64,000 bases of DNA from Rhodospirillales bacterium (GTDB lineage Bacteria > Pseudomonadota > Alphaproteobacteria > ATCC43930 > CGMCC-115725), in the NCBI GenBank assembly GCA_028288725.1, contig JAQGIC010000034.1, positions 46,058-110,057 of the forward strand, in the 5' to 3' direction. The notes below the pieces were generated by a model. It ran no database searches. It was not told the origin of the DNA and saw nothing but the letters and a program-made list of their open reading frames with translations. The translations under genes were made by a program, and so were the position numbers. Positions 1 to 8,770 of this stretch are shown piece by piece; the first letter of the stretch is position 1, and every line of letters begins with the position of its first letter.

Positions 1-137
1 AGCGCATCGCCGAGATCCTGGGCATGTCCGAGGACCGGGTCAGCGTCAAAGCCACGACGACGGAGCAGCTGGGTTTCACCGGGCGTGGCGAGGGCATCGC
101 GGCGCAGGCGATCGCGACCGTCCGCCTGCCCTTTTGA
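1..137 (+). CDS. ispF: 2-C-methyl-D-erythritol 2,4-cyclodiphosphate synthase, C-terminal end (partial)
   Basis: Only the last 44 codons are inside the window, read in frame from base 3 to TGA at 135-137. The tail carries the IspF signature [10 protein letters not shown] followed by [10 protein letters not shown], the conserved C-terminal part of the trimeric zinc enzyme that makes the cyclic diphosphate in the MEP isoprenoid pathway. In many alphaproteobacteria this domain is fused behind IspD; the fusion cannot be judged here because the N-terminus lies outside. The stop overlaps the next start as TTGA, so it is translationally linked to pgpA. Confidence 0.9.
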   Translation, partial: RIAEILGMSEDRVSVKATTTEQLGFTGRGEGIAAQAIATVRLPF

Positions 138-604
138 AATCCGTCAGGATGTCGCCGGCGAAAACGATCGCGACCTGGTTCGGCGCCGGCCTGGCGCCAA
201 AGGCGCCGGGCACCTGGGGTTCGGTCGCGGCCCTGCCCTTCGCCTGGGCGATCCAATACTGGACCGGATCGGCCGGATTGGTTCTGGCGGCGGCGGTGTT
301 GTTCCTGATCGGTTGGGCCGCGTCCAATCGGCTGGTCGAGACCATGGGCATCCAGGACCCGCAGATCATCGTCGTGGACGAGGTCGTCGGCCAATGGCTG
401 ACGCTTGCCTGCGGACCGCTCAGCATTCCGGCCTACCTGATCGGTCTGGTCCTATTCCGGGTGGCCGATATCACCAAGCCGTTCCCGGCCGGTTGGGCCG
501 ATCGCCGGGTCGAAGGCGGGTTGGGCGTCATGCTGGACGACGTGCTGGCGGCGCTCTATTCCGGCTTCGGCTTATGGCTCATCGACTGGATAGTGGGGCT
601 CTAG
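134..604 (+). CDS. pgpA: Phosphatidylglycerophosphatase A
   Basis: The 156-residue protein has the PgpA pattern: [14 protein letters not shown] at about 18-31, VVDEVVGQW near 80, [11 protein letters not shown] near 107 and [12 protein letters not shown] near 128, whose acidic residues are the expected metal and phosphate ligands. Several hydrophobic segments fit an inner-membrane enzyme. It removes the phosphate of phosphatidylglycerol phosphate to give phosphatidylglycerol. The start chosen is TTG at 134, which overlaps the ispF stop as TTGA; an ATG at 149 (MSPAKT) is a reasonable alternative. cinA begins directly after the TAG. Confidence 0.92.
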   Translation: MKSVRMSPAKTIATWFGAGLAPKAPGTWGSVAALPFAWAIQYWTGSAGLVLAAAVLFLIGWAASNRLVETMGIQDPQIIVVDEVVGQWLTLACGPLSIPAYLIGLVLFRVADITKPFPAGWADRRVEGGLGVMLDDVLAALYSGFGLWLIDWIVGL

Positions 605-1096
605 ATGATCGATTCCGAGCTTTTGACCGCCGCCGAAGCGCTGCTGATCCGCGCGCGCGCCCATGGCCTGAAGCTCGGCACCGCCGAATCCTGCACCGGC
701 GGCCTCATCGCCGGCGCGCTGACTTCGGTCGCGGGGTCGTCCGACGTGGTCGAGGGCGGGTTCGTCACCTATTCGAACGAGGCCAAGATGGCCATGCTCG
801 CCGTGCCGTCCGACCTGTTCCCCAGCGTCGGCGCGGTCAGCGACGAGGTCGCGGCGGCGATGGCGTCGGGCGTGCTGGACCGCCTGCCCCGGGTCGATCT
901 GGCCGTTTCGGTCACCGGCATCGCCGGTCCCGGCGGCGGTAGTGCCGCAAAGCCGGTCGGATTGGTCCATTTCGCCATTGCCCGGCGCGGTCGGGCACCC
1001 GAGACCCGTCACGAAGTCTTCCCGGGCGATCGGGCCGGCATCCGGCGCGCCACCGTGCTGAAGGCAATGGCCCTGTTGGCCGCAGCGATCGATTGA
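605..1096 (+). CDS. cinA: CinA C-terminal domain protein (nicotinamide-nucleotide amidohydrolase, PncC type)
   Basis: This 163-residue protein is the stand-alone CinA C-terminal domain: TAESCTGGLIAGALT at 26-40 with the catalytic serine, GGFVTYSNEAK at 51-61, and VSVTGIAGPGGG at 101-112 followed by KPVGLVHFA. Family members deamidate nicotinamide mononucleotide in pyridine-nucleotide salvage. The N-terminal molybdopterin-binding-like domain of full CinA is absent, as is usual in alphaproteobacteria. ATG follows the pgpA TAG without a gap, and the TGA overlaps a TTG start of the next gene, so all four genes here look like one operon. Confidence 0.9.
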   Translation: MIDSELLTAAEALLIRARAHGLKLGTAESCTGGLIAGALTSVAGSSDVVEGGFVTYSNEAKMAMLAVPSDLFPSVGAVSDEVAAAMASGVLDRLPRVDLAVSVTGIAGPGGGSAAKPVGLVHFAIARRGRAPETRHEVFPGDRAGIRRATVLKAMALLAAAID

Positions 1097-2019
1097 AGTT
1101 GAGTGCAATGACGCCAAATCCCCATGAAGACCTGGATCTCGGCCGACGCCTGATTATCCGGGACATCGAAATTACCGGCTCCGGCGTGATCATCCTCACC
1201 GGGCCGTCCAGCTGCGGCAAGGGCGAGATCGCCAAGGCCTTGTGCGCGTTGCTGTCGATCGAGCGGGATCGCTGGCTGTCGATGGGCGATATCCTGCGCC
1301 GCACCTATGAGCGGGCGCGCCAGCCCGACTTCATGACGCTGCTGCGGGACCGCTATTCGATCAGCGATCAGGTGCCGATCCTCGATTGCATCGACAGCAC
1401 GCCGGAACTCGCCCGCAAGGTCGAGGAACAGGCGGCACCGCTGGCAGCCATCCTGTCGGAAAAGCGCGGCGCCCCGGCCGACTGGCGCAGCGCCACCCAG
1501 CTCGATTGGCTGGAATATTGTACGACCCGCGGATTGCTGGTGCCCAATCGCTGGACCCAGGCCCTGATCGCCGCCGATATCCAGCAACTGCCGGATCTCG
1601 ACCGGAAGATCTTCCTGCTGGACGGCTATCCCCGCACCCGGGTTGCGGCGCAACGCCTGCTCGAGGACCTGGCGGCGCTCAATCTGCCGGTGCTGAAGGT
1701 CCTGCACCTCAGCATCAGCAAGCAGGAGATGCTGCACCGCGCCGGACTGCGCGGGCGCATAGACGACGACAGGGACGCGCTGATGAAGCGTTTCGATTTC
1801 TATGTCGAAAGCGTGCAGCCGAGCGTCGATTACCTCAAGGAACAGCTCGGTTCCGACCGGATCGCCCTGATCGACGCCCATCAGCCGCATTACGAGACGC
1901 GCGATGGCGTAAGCCAGCTCGATCTGCAGCGCTCGATCGAGAATGTCGTCCGCTCGGCGCTACGCGGCCTCGGCCTGCCGCGTTTCGCGATCGGCCGGAT
2001 GCTCGCATCCCGTCGCTAG
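1093..2019 (+). CDS. Atypical adenylate-kinase-like P-loop nucleotide kinase
   Basis: Of 308 residues, the core matches adenylate kinases: P-loop GPSSCGKGE at 37-45, WLSMGDILRR at 61-70 (the STGDLLR position), GLLVP at 147-151 and FLLDGYPRT at 174-182. Between SMGDILRR and GLLVP there are about 77 residues, far more than the short NMP-binding segment of Adk, so this domain carries an insertion. The region after GRIDDDRDALMKRFDFY at 221-237 has no zinc-type LID, and the usual NQ after PRT is shifted. Substrate is unknown. TTG at 1093 overlaps the cinA stop (TTGA); ATG at 1108 is an alternative start. It is the last gene of the ispF-pgpA-cinA run and ends in a repeat. Confidence 0.72.
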   Translation: MKLSAMTPNPHEDLDLGRRLIIRDIEITGSGVIILTGPSSCGKGEIAKALCALLSIERDRWLSMGDILRRTYERARQPDFMTLLRDRYSISDQVPILDCIDSTPELARKVEEQAAPLAAILSEKRGAPADWRSATQLDWLEYCTTRGLLVPNRWTQALIAADIQQLPDLDRKIFLLDGYPRTRVAAQRLLEDLAALNLPVLKVLHLSISKQEMLHRAGLRGRIDDDRDALMKRFDFYVESVQPSVDYLKEQLGSDRIALIDAHQPHYETRDGVSQLDLQRSIENVVRSALRGLGLPRFAIGRMLASRR

Positions 2020-2069
2020 AGAGCGCGATGATATGAAGCCGACCCGGCCTCATATCTGAATCGCCCTCT
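2020..2069. repeat. Palindromic intergenic repeat, module 1 (inverted copy, site A)
   Basis: An imperfect 50-base palindrome begins immediately after the TAG of the adenylate-kinase-like gene. Its reverse complement matches the module at 20364-20413 at 46 of 50 positions by hand alignment. It lies between two convergent genes next to module 2. It could form a hairpin in transcripts from either side, but has no T-tract. Confidence 0.85.
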
Positions 2070-2076
2070 AAGCCAA

Positions 2077-2123
2077 AGAGCCTGATCCGATCAAACCGAG
2101 CCGGTTTGATCGGATCAGGCTCT
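2077..2123. repeat. Palindromic intergenic repeat, module 2 (site A)
   Basis: A perfect inverted repeat with 22-base arms (2077-2098 and 2102-2123) around a 3-base loop AGC; the arm begins AGAGCCTGATCCGATC. Related modules are at 20301-20350 and 33003-33052. Its last bases form part of the TAG stop of the reverse-strand lipoprotein gene. It is likely to fold in RNA from both sides and may act as a bidirectional terminator or mRNA 3' stabiliser. Confidence 0.88.
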
Positions 2124-2850
2124 AGGATTTCGCGCAGTAGGCCGCGGTATCGATCTCCTGCACGTCCTTCACGACCGCGCCATGGCGGACGACATATTCG
2201 GACAGGCCGACATGGTGCGTCTCGGAATCCGGCTTCCAGTCGTATGTGTAGCCCAGCGCCGTGAACGGATAGCCGGGGCGATCGAAGCCGATGCGGTAGG
2301 AGCTCAGCATCTGCTCCAGCATGAAACGCAGATGGGCCGCGGCCGTGGCATCCGTCACGCCGCCGCGACGCGCGTCCGGCAGATCGAGCGCGCAGGCGGT
2401 CGTGGCGATGCGCGGGTCGGCGCAGGGGCGGAACAGGTCGGCGCTGCGCGCGGTGAAGGTGAAGATCTTGCGATCGGTCGCGTCGCCAGGCGGCAGACCC
2501 AGAAGCTGCTGCAGCCGCAGGGACAGCGCCGCCCCGGCCAGCCCTTCGCAATGTCGTTTCAGGTCTGGAACGAGCGTGATCCAGATATCCTCGCCCAGGG
2601 TGCGCACGCCCTTTCCGGTCGAATGGCTGCTGAGATCGAACGACCAGGTCGCGACGACCACGGTCTTGTCCGTGATCGGCTCGAGGCGCGCTTCCAGATC
2701 GGCCGGCTGTTTGACCGCGGCCTCGCGGATGGCGGCCTCGTAGAGCGCCATTGGCGATGGCGGCGGCGGCGGCGCTGGCGGTTCCGGCGGGGCGGCACAG
2801 GAAACGAGCAAACTCGCCGTGCCGATCGACGCCAACCTCATGTAGCGCAT
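2122..2850 (-). CDS. Putative lipoprotein of unknown function
   Basis: A 242-residue protein starting MRYMRLASIG, with a short lipoprotein signal and lipobox LVSC (Cys18), then a proline-rich linker of about 15 residues. The mature part contains KTVVVATWSFDL, GVRTLGEDIWITLVPDLKRH and RSADLFRPCADPRI, none of which I recognise. Membrane anchoring is inferred from the lipobox; the sequence gives no enzymatic motif. It lies 65 bases downstream of the coq10-like gene on the same strand and is probably the last gene of the pdh-lip run. The stop codon lies inside the palindromic repeat. A second ATG three codons later is an alternative start. Confidence 0.72.
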   Translation of the reverse strand: MRYMRLASIGTASLLVSCAAPPEPPAPPPPPSPMALYEAAIREAAVKQPADLEARLEPITDKTVVVATWSFDLSSHSTGKGVRTLGEDIWITLVPDLKRHCEGLAGAALSLRLQQLLGLPPGDATDRKIFTFTARSADLFRPCADPRIATTACALDLPDARRGGVTDATAAAHLRFMLEQMLSSYRIGFDRPGYPFTALGYTYDWKPDSETHHVGLSEYVVRHGAVVKDVQEIDTAAYCAKS

Positions 2851-2915
2851 GCCAAATCCCCTGCCTATCCCCGTCCGCTCCCGATCGTGCGGGGATTCGC
2901 GGCGAATGGGAACGG

Positions 2916-3392
2916 TCAAATCGGACGCGGCAGGATTCTCGCGGTGACGCCCGTCTCGCCCTCGCCATAGAGCTTGCGCGCCCGGCTCTCGAAAGCGGCG
3001 ACCATGCGCCGGACCGCCTCGTTGAACAGCACCTCGATCACCTTCTGCAGCATGCGCGAGGAGAATTCGAAATCGACGTAGAAGTCGACGACGCAGCCGC
3101 CATGGGGGCCGGGCTCGAACTTCCACTCGTTTTCCAGATAGCGGAACGGCCCTTCGGAATAGGTCACGTGAATCCGGTCGGGCTTGGTCAGCACGACGCG
3201 CGAGGTGAAGCGCTCGCGATAGACCTTGAAGCCGATGATCAGGTCGGCGGTGACCTGGTTCTCCTTGCGCGTGCGAATGCGCGCGCCCAGGCACCAGGGC
3301 AGGAACTCGGGATATTTCTCGATATCCGCCACGAGATCGAAAAGCTGGTCGGGTCGATAGGGCAGCAGACGCCGCTCGGCGAACTTCGCCAT
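2916..3392 (-). CDS. COQ10/RatA-type START-domain protein
   Basis: A 158-residue single-domain protein: MAKFAERRLLPYRPDQLFDL, DIEKYPEFLPWC at about 25-36, FTSRVVL, and WKFEPGPHGGCVVDFYVDF leading to the long C-terminal helix FNEAVRRMVAAFESRARKL. This is the polyketide-cyclase/START fold of COQ10-like proteins, which in bacteria are linked to ubiquinone handling and are often annotated as RatA toxins. Ten bases separate it from lipA, a neighbourhood conserved in alphaproteobacteria. The ubiquinone role is family knowledge; a toxin role is not supported here because no partner ratB is adjacent. An upstream in-frame extension lacks conserved sequence. Confidence 0.85.
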   Translation of the reverse strand: MAKFAERRLLPYRPDQLFDLVADIEKYPEFLPWCLGARIRTRKENQVTADLIIGFKVYRERFTSRVVLTKPDRIHVTYSEGPFRYLENEWKFEPGPHGGCVVDFYVDFEFSSRMLQKVIEVLFNEAVRRMVAAFESRARKLYGEGETGVTARILPRPI

Positions 3393-3402
3393 CGGGGTGG
3401 GA

Positions 3403-4389
3403 TCAGCTCGCCGCGGCGGCGAGCTTGGCCTCGCGCGCGGCGCGCATGCGGGCGAAATCGGCATCGGCGTGATGGGACGAGCGGGTCAGCGGGCTCGCGG
3501 CCATCATCAGGAAGCCCTTGCCATAGCCCATCGTGCGATAGGAGGCGAACTCGTCCGGCGTCACGTATTTCTCGATCGGATGATGCTTCGGCGTCGGCTG
3601 GAGATACTGGCCGATGGTCATGAAATCGACGTCGGCCGCGCGCAGATCGTCCATCACCTGCAGTACTTCCGACCGCTCCTCGCCCAGGCCCACCATGATG
3701 CCGGACTTGGTGAAGATGCTGGGGTCGATCTGCTTGACCATGTCCAGAAGGCGCAGCGAATGGAAATAGCGCGCGCCCGGCCGCACCGTCGCATAAAGCC
3801 GCGGCACGGTTTCCAGATTATGGTTGAACACGTCCGGCCGTGCTTCGGCGACCGTCTCGATCGCCCCCGGCTTGCGCAGGAAGTCCGGTGTCAGGATCTC
3901 GATCGTCGTGCCCGGCGAGCGCTCCCGGATCGCCCGGATCGTGCGCACGAAATGATCGGCGCCGCCGTCGGCCAGATCGTCGCGGTCGACCGAGGTCACC
4001 ACGACGTGCTGCAGGCCCAGACCCGCGACCGCTTCGCCGACATGGTCGGGTTCATGGGGGTCGAGCTTGTCCGGCTGGCCGGTCGCGACATTGCAGAACG
4101 CGCAGGCCCGCGTGCAGACGCTGCCGAGAATCATCACCGTCGCGTGCTTCTGCTGCCAGCACTCGCCGATGTTCGGGCAGGCGGCCTCTTCGCACACGGT
4201 GTTGAGCTTGAGCTCGCGCATCAGACGGCGCGTCTCGTGATATTCTTTGCTGACCGGCGCCTTGACGCGCAGCCAATCGGGTTTGCGCGGCGACGGACGG
4301 TCGGGGTTCGCGGCCTTTTCGGGATGGCGCAGCACCGCCGCGGCGGGCTCCGTCGTCAGGGCCTGGTCTTTCACGATATCGTCCGGCAT
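3403..4389 (-). CDS. lipA: Lipoyl synthase
   Basis: The 328-residue radical-SAM enzyme has both iron-sulfur sites: the auxiliary cluster cysteines C66, C71 and C77 in [14 protein letters not shown] and the radical-SAM motif CTRACAFC with C92, C96 and C99. It inserts two sulfur atoms into octanoyl groups to make lipoyl groups on PDH and related proteins. It follows lpdA in the pyruvate dehydrogenase run, so cofactor and complex genes are together. A strong hairpin at 4412-4449 separates it from lpdA and may lower its expression relative to the pdh genes. Confidence 0.97.
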   Translation of the reverse strand: MPDDIVKDQALTTEPAAAVLRHPEKAANPDRPSPRKPDWLRVKAPVSKEYHETRRLMRELKLNTVCEEAACPNIGECWQQKHATVMILGSVCTRACAFCNVATGQPDKLDPHEPDHVGEAVAGLGLQHVVVTSVDRDDLADGGADHFVRTIRAIRERSPGTTIEILTPDFLRKPGAIETVAEARPDVFNHNLETVPRLYATVRPGARYFHSLRLLDMVKQIDPSIFTKSGIMVGLGEERSEVLQVMDDLRAADVDFMTIGQYLQPTPKHHPIEKYVTPDEFASYRTMGYGKGFLMMAASPLTRSSHHADADFARMRAAREAKLAAAAS

Positions 4390-4411
4390 GGGTCCGCTGA
4401 TCTCATCGGTC

Positions 4412-4449
4412 GAGGGCCGTCGTCGGTTTCATGACCGACGACGGCCCTC
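4412..4449 (-). terminator. Hairpin between lpdA and lipA
   Basis: A perfect 16-base stem (4412-4427 with 4434-4449) and a 6-base loop, just after the lpdA stop. There is no clear T-tract on the reverse strand, so it is either a weak terminator or an RNA processing or stabilising hairpin inside the operon. Confidence 0.6.
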
Positions 4450-4458
4450 ATCGAAGCT

Positions 4459-5868
4459 TTAGAAGTGGATGGCGCGGCCGTAAGCGTCAAGCACCGACTC
4501 GTGCATCATCTCCGAGAGGGTGGGATGCGCGAAAATCGTTTCCATCAGCTCGGCCTCGGTCGTCTCCAGGTTTTTGGCGACGACATAGCCCTGGATCAGC
4601 TCGGTCACTTCGGCGCCGATCATGTGCGCGCCCAGCAATTCGCCGGTCTTGGCGTCGAACACGGTCTTGATCAGGCCCTCGGTCTCGCCCATCGCGATGG
4701 CCTTGCCGTTGCCGATATAGGGAAAGCGGCCGACCTTGACCTCGTGCCCTGCCGCCTTGGCCTTCGCTTCCGTCAGGCCGACCGAGGCGACCTGCGGCAT
4801 GCAGTAGGTGCAGCCGGGGATGTTGGTCACGTCCATGGCATGGGTCTTCATGCCGGCGATGGTCTCGACCGCGATGATGCCCTCGTGGCTGGCCTTGTGG
4901 GCGAGCCAGGGCGGCCCGACCATGTCGCCGATGGCATAGACGCCGGGCTCGCCGGTGAACAGATGCGCGTCGACGACGACATGGGTCTTCTCGACTTTGA
5001 TCTTGGTGCCTTCGAGCCCGATGTTCTCGACATTGCCGACGATGCCGATCGCGACGATGACGCGATCGACCGTGATGCTCTCGGTCTTGCCCTGGGTCTC
5101 GATCGTCGCCGTCACCGCACTGGCCGCCTTCTTGACGTCCTTGACCGTGGCGCTGGTCCGGATCTTCAGGCCCTGCTTCTCGAAGCTCTTGCGGGCGAAG
5201 GCCGAGATTTCCTCGTCTTCGACCGGCAGCACCCGGTCCATCATCTCGACCACGGTCACGTCGACGCCGAGATTATGATAGAAACTGGCAAATTCGATGC
5301 CGATGGCGCCGGAGCCGACGACGAGCAGCGACTTCGGCAGCTCCTTCGGCACCATGGCGTCCTTGTAGGTCCAGATCAGCTTGCCGTCGCCTTCCATGCC
5401 CGGCGCCTGGCGCGCACGCGCGCCGGTCGCCAGGATGACGTTCCTGGCCGTCAGGTCGGCGACGGGCTTGCCGTCCTTCTCGACCTTGATCTTGCGGTTG
5501 CCGCCGGCGACGCCGTCGAGCTTGGCCGACCCGTCGAACACGGTGACCTTGTTCTTCTTCAACAGATGCTTCACGCCGCCGGACAATTGCGCCGCGACCT
5601 TGCGCGAGCGATCGACGATCTTGGCGATGTCGAAGCTGACGTTCTCGGCCTTGAAGCCATAGGCGTCGAGATGATGCAGCAGATGGTTGATTTCCGAGGT
5701 GCGCAGCAGCGCCTTGGTCGGAATGCAACCCCAGTTGAGGCAGATGCCGCCCAGGTGCTCGCGCTCGACCAGCGCCACGTTCATCTTCAGCTGCGCCGCC
5801 CGGATGGCGGCGACATAGCCGCCCGGACCGCCGCCGACGACGATGAGATCGAAATTCTGTTCGGCCAT
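4459..5868 (-). CDS. lpdA: Dihydrolipoyl dehydrogenase (E3)
   Basis: A 469-residue flavoprotein with the FAD motif VGGGPGGYVA at 11-20, redox disulfide GGICLNWGCIP with C43 and C48, an NAD motif VVGSGAIGIEFASF, and the C-terminal FAHPTLSEMMHE carrying the active-site His-Glu pair. It reoxidises dihydrolipoyl groups on E2 and passes electrons to NAD. It sits 13 bases after pdhC. There is no N-terminal lipoyl domain, unlike some E3 forms. Confidence 0.97.
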   Translation of the reverse strand: MAEQNFDLIVVGGGPGGYVAAIRAAQLKMNVALVEREHLGGICLNWGCIPTKALLRTSEINHLLHHLDAYGFKAENVSFDIAKIVDRSRKVAAQLSGGVKHLLKKNKVTVFDGSAKLDGVAGGNRKIKVEKDGKPVADLTARNVILATGARARQAPGMEGDGKLIWTYKDAMVPKELPKSLLVVGSGAIGIEFASFYHNLGVDVTVVEMMDRVLPVEDEEISAFARKSFEKQGLKIRTSATVKDVKKAASAVTATIETQGKTESITVDRVIVAIGIVGNVENIGLEGTKIKVEKTHVVVDAHLFTGEPGVYAIGDMVGPPWLAHKASHEGIIAVETIAGMKTHAMDVTNIPGCTYCMPQVASVGLTEAKAKAAGHEVKVGRFPYIGNGKAIAMGETEGLIKTVFDAKTGELLGAHMIGAEVTELIQGYVVAKNLETTEAELMETIFAHPTLSEMMHESVLDAYGRAIHF

Positions 5869-5881
5869 GGTTCGGCCTCCC

Positions 5882-7225
5882 TTACAGCAGCATCGACAGC
5901 GGATCTTCGATCAGGCCCTTGAAGGCCTTCAGGAAGGCCGCCCCGACCGCGCCATCGACCACGCGATGATCGACCGAGAGCGTGCAGGACATGACCGTCG
6001 CGATCGCGAGCGCGCCATTCTTGACGACCGGCCGCTGCTCGCCGGCACCGACCGCCAGGATGGCGCCGTGCGGCGGGTTGATCACGGCGGAGAATTCCTT
6101 GATGCCGAACATGCCCAGGTTCGAGATCGAGAAGGTACCGCCCTGGAATTCCTCGAGCTTCAGCTTGCCGGCCTTGGCGCGCGCGCCAAGGTCGCGCATC
6201 TCGGACGAGATGGTGGCAAGCCCCTTGGCTTCGGCCTGCTTGATGATCGGCGTGATCAGCCCCCCGTCGATCGCGACCGCGACCGCGATGTCGGCCTGGC
6301 TCCATTGCAGGATGACATCGTCCGACCAGGAGGCGTTCGCCGCGGGCACCTTCTTCAAAGCGAGCGCCGAGGCGCGGATGACGAAGTCGTTGACCGAGAT
6401 CTTCAAGCCCTCGCCGCGGCTGTTCAGCTCGGCCCGGATCTTCAACAGCTGGTCGATCTCGCAATCCACCGTCAGGTAGAAATGCGGCACCGTCTGTTTC
6501 GCTTCGGTCAGGCGCTTGGCGATGACCTTGCGCATGCTGGTGTTCGGGATCTCGGTATAGGGCACGTTGCCGGCGAGTGCCACGACGCGGTCCTTGGTCA
6601 GCGCGGCCGCTGCCGGGGCCGCGGCGACGGTCGGGGCTGCCTTCGGGGCTTCGGCCACGGCCGGTGCTGCCGCCTGCTTCGGCTTGCCGGCGGCTGCCTC
6701 GATATCGGACTTCACGATCCGGCCGTTCGGGCCCGAACCCTTGACGCCGGCCAGATCGACGCCGGCCTGCTCCGCCATGCGGCGGGCCAGCGGCGTCGCG
6801 AACACACGGTCGCCATGGTCCGCCGGCGCCCCCTTGGCGTCCGGGGCGGCAGCGGGTTTCGGCGCCGGTGCCGCTTCAGCCTTCGGCGCCTCGGCCTTGG
6901 CCGGCTCGGTCTTCGGGTTCTCCGGTGCCGGCGCGGATTTGGGTGCGGGCGCCTTGCCCAGCGCGTCGGCGCTCTCGCCCTCTTCCAGCAGCAGGGCGAT
7001 CACTTCATTGACCTTCACGCCCTGGGTGCCCTCGGCCACGATGATCTTGGCCAAAGTGCCTTCGTCGACCGCCTCGACCTCCATGGTCGCCTTGTCGGTC
7101 TCGATCTCGCAGATCACGTCGCCCGCTTTGACGGCGTCGCCTTCCTGCTTCACCCATTTGGCGAGGTTGCCCTCGGTCATGGTCGGCGACAGCGCCGGCA
7201 TCAGGATATCAATCGGCATCCTCAT
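5882..7225 (-). CDS. pdhC: Pyruvate dehydrogenase E2, dihydrolipoamide acetyltransferase
   Basis: A 447-residue protein with one lipoyl domain ([10 protein letters not shown], lipoyl lysine K45 in [10 protein letters not shown]), a long Ala/Pro/Lys-rich linker, a peripheral-subunit-binding domain near 138-175 (TPLARRMAEQAGVDL) and the catalytic domain ending in SVDHRVVDGA with His420. It transfers the acetyl group from lipoyl to CoA and forms the core of the complex. It lies 94 bases after pdhB and 13 before lpdA on the same strand. Confidence 0.97.
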   Translation of the reverse strand: MRMPIDILMPALSPTMTEGNLAKWVKQEGDAVKAGDVICEIETDKATMEVEAVDEGTLAKIIVAEGTQGVKVNEVIALLLEEGESADALGKAPAPKSAPAPENPKTEPAKAEAPKAEAAPAPKPAAAPDAKGAPADHGDRVFATPLARRMAEQAGVDLAGVKGSGPNGRIVKSDIEAAAGKPKQAAAPAVAEAPKAAPTVAAAPAAAALTKDRVVALAGNVPYTEIPNTSMRKVIAKRLTEAKQTVPHFYLTVDCEIDQLLKIRAELNSRGEGLKISVNDFVIRASALALKKVPAANASWSDDVILQWSQADIAVAVAIDGGLITPIIKQAEAKGLATISSEMRDLGARAKAGKLKLEEFQGGTFSISNLGMFGIKEFSAVINPPHGAILAVGAGEQRPVVKNGALAIATVMSCTLSVDHRVVDGAVGAAFLKAFKGLIEDPLSMLL

Positions 7226-7319
7226 CCCCCTGGAAGGGAACCGGCGACCGGGCGGATGCGCCCGGGCCGGTTTCGTTCAATCATGGAAAGGGTCCGAGCG
7301 GCGCTCCGCACGGACCTAT

Positions 7320-8693
7320 TCAGCGGTAGCAGACTTCCTTGGCGCCCGAGACGATGTCGGCGACCTGCGGCAAAGCCAGCTTTTCGAGGTTCGCGGCATA
7401 GGGCAGCGGCACGTCGGCGCCATGGACGCGCTTGACCGGCGCGTCGAGGTAGTCGAACGCCTGCTCCATGGTGATCGCCGCGATCTCGGCGCCGATCCCC
7501 GCGAAATGCCAGCCTTCCTCGCACGAGACGACCCGGTTGGTCTTCTTGATCGAATTGACGATGGTCTCGATATCGAGCGGACGGATCGTGCGCAGATCGA
7601 TCACCTCGGCATCGATGCCCTCGTCTGCCAGCTTGGCCGCGGCCTCGATCGCATATTGCACCATGCGCGAGAAGGCGATGATGGTGACGTCCTTGCCCGG
7701 CTTGACGATGCGCGCCTTGCCGATCGGCACGATCCAGTCCGGATCGTCCGGCACGTCATGGGTCTGGCCATAGACCAGCTCATGCTCGAGGAAGATGACC
7801 GGGTTCGGATCGCGGATTGCGGCTTTCAACAGGCCCTTGGCGTCGGACGCGAAATAGGGCGCCACCACTTTCAGGCCGGGACAATGGGCGTACCAGCTGG
7901 CGTAGCATTGCGAATGCTGGGCGCCGACGCGCGAGGCCACGCCATTGGGCCCGCGAAACACGATCGGGCAGCCCATCTGGCCACCGGACATGTAGAGCGT
8001 CTTGGCCGCCGAATTGATGATCTGGTCGATCGCCTGCATGGCGAAATTGAAGGTCATGAATTCGACGATGGGCTTCAACCCGGTCAAGGCGGCGCCGACC
8101 GCGAGGCCGGCGAACCCCATCTCGGTGATCGGCGTATCGATCACGCGCTGGGCGCCGAACTCGTCGAGCAGGCCCTGGCTGACCTTATAGGCGCCCTGAT
8201 ACTCGGCGACTTCCTCGCCCAGCAGGAACACGTCCTTATCGCGGCGCATTTCCTCGGCCATGGCATCGCGCAGTGCGTCGCGCACGGTCGTCGGGACATG
8301 CTTGCCCTTGAATTCAGGCTCGGCCTCGATGATTGCGGCCTTGGGTGCCACGGCCGGGGATTTCGATTCCGGCGCCGGTGTCGCCGACTTTTCCGGTGCG
8401 GGCGCGGGGGGTGCCTTGGCTTCGGGCGCCGGGGCGGCGCTGGCATCCTCGCCTTCGGCGGTCAGGCTGGCGATCGGTGTGTTGACCGCGACGTTTTCGG
8501 TACCTTCCGGCACCAGGATCTTGGCGAGCGTGCCTTCATCGACCGCCTCGACCTCCATGGTCGCCTTGTCGGTCTCGATCTCGGCGATGACGTCGCCGGC
8601 CTTGACGGCGTCGCCTTCCTGTTTCAGCCACTTCGATAGTTTGCCCTCGGTCATGGTGGGCGACAGCGCGGGCATCAGGATCTGGATCGGCAC
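7320..8693 (-). CDS. pdhB: Pyruvate dehydrogenase E1 beta with N-terminal lipoyl domain
   Basis: A 457-residue protein in two parts: an N-terminal lipoyl domain ([13 protein letters not shown], lipoyl lysine K43 in [10 protein letters not shown]) and an Ala/Pro linker to about residue 130, then a transketolase-type beta subunit starting [10 protein letters not shown] and including [20 protein letters not shown]. The extra lipoyl domain on E1 beta is typical of alphaproteobacteria, and its first 75 residues closely resemble those of PdhC, suggesting an intragenomic duplication. With PdhA it decarboxylates pyruvate. Confidence 0.97.
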   Translation of the reverse strand: MPIQILMPALSPTMTEGKLSKWLKQEGDAVKAGDVIAEIETDKATMEVEAVDEGTLAKILVPEGTENVAVNTPIASLTAEGEDASAAPAPEAKAPPAPAPEKSATPAPESKSPAVAPKAAIIEAEPEFKGKHVPTTVRDALRDAMAEEMRRDKDVFLLGEEVAEYQGAYKVSQGLLDEFGAQRVIDTPITEMGFAGLAVGAALTGLKPIVEFMTFNFAMQAIDQIINSAAKTLYMSGGQMGCPIVFRGPNGVASRVGAQHSQCYASWYAHCPGLKVVAPYFASDAKGLLKAAIRDPNPVIFLEHELVYGQTHDVPDDPDWIVPIGKARIVKPGKDVTIIAFSRMVQYAIEAAAKLADEGIDAEVIDLRTIRPLDIETIVNSIKKTNRVVSCEEGWHFAGIGAEIAAITMEQAFDYLDAPVKRVHGADVPLPYAANLEKLALPQVADIVSGAKEVCYR

Positions 8694-8770
8694 GGTGGCT
8701 CTTCCTCATTCAATCGTTCGGACGCGATATCGGGCGGCGCTCGGGAGCCCCGCGCCGACGTCGCCGGGGA

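Noticed and set aside
2020..2123. Repeat pair as an insertion sequence remnant or CRISPR
   Set aside because: There is no transposase fragment and no regular spacer-repeat array; the elements are short palindromes.
2916..3464. Presence of a RatA/RatB toxin-antitoxin pair
   Set aside because: The START-domain protein is alone, next to lipA, and the position fits a COQ10 role; no small ubiquitin-like RatB partner is adjacent.
5843..8639. Long forward ORFs across pdhC and pdhB, one very Ala/Ser/Gly-rich
   Set aside because: They mirror the lipoyl domains and Ala/Pro linkers of the reverse-strand genes and show no independent conservation.
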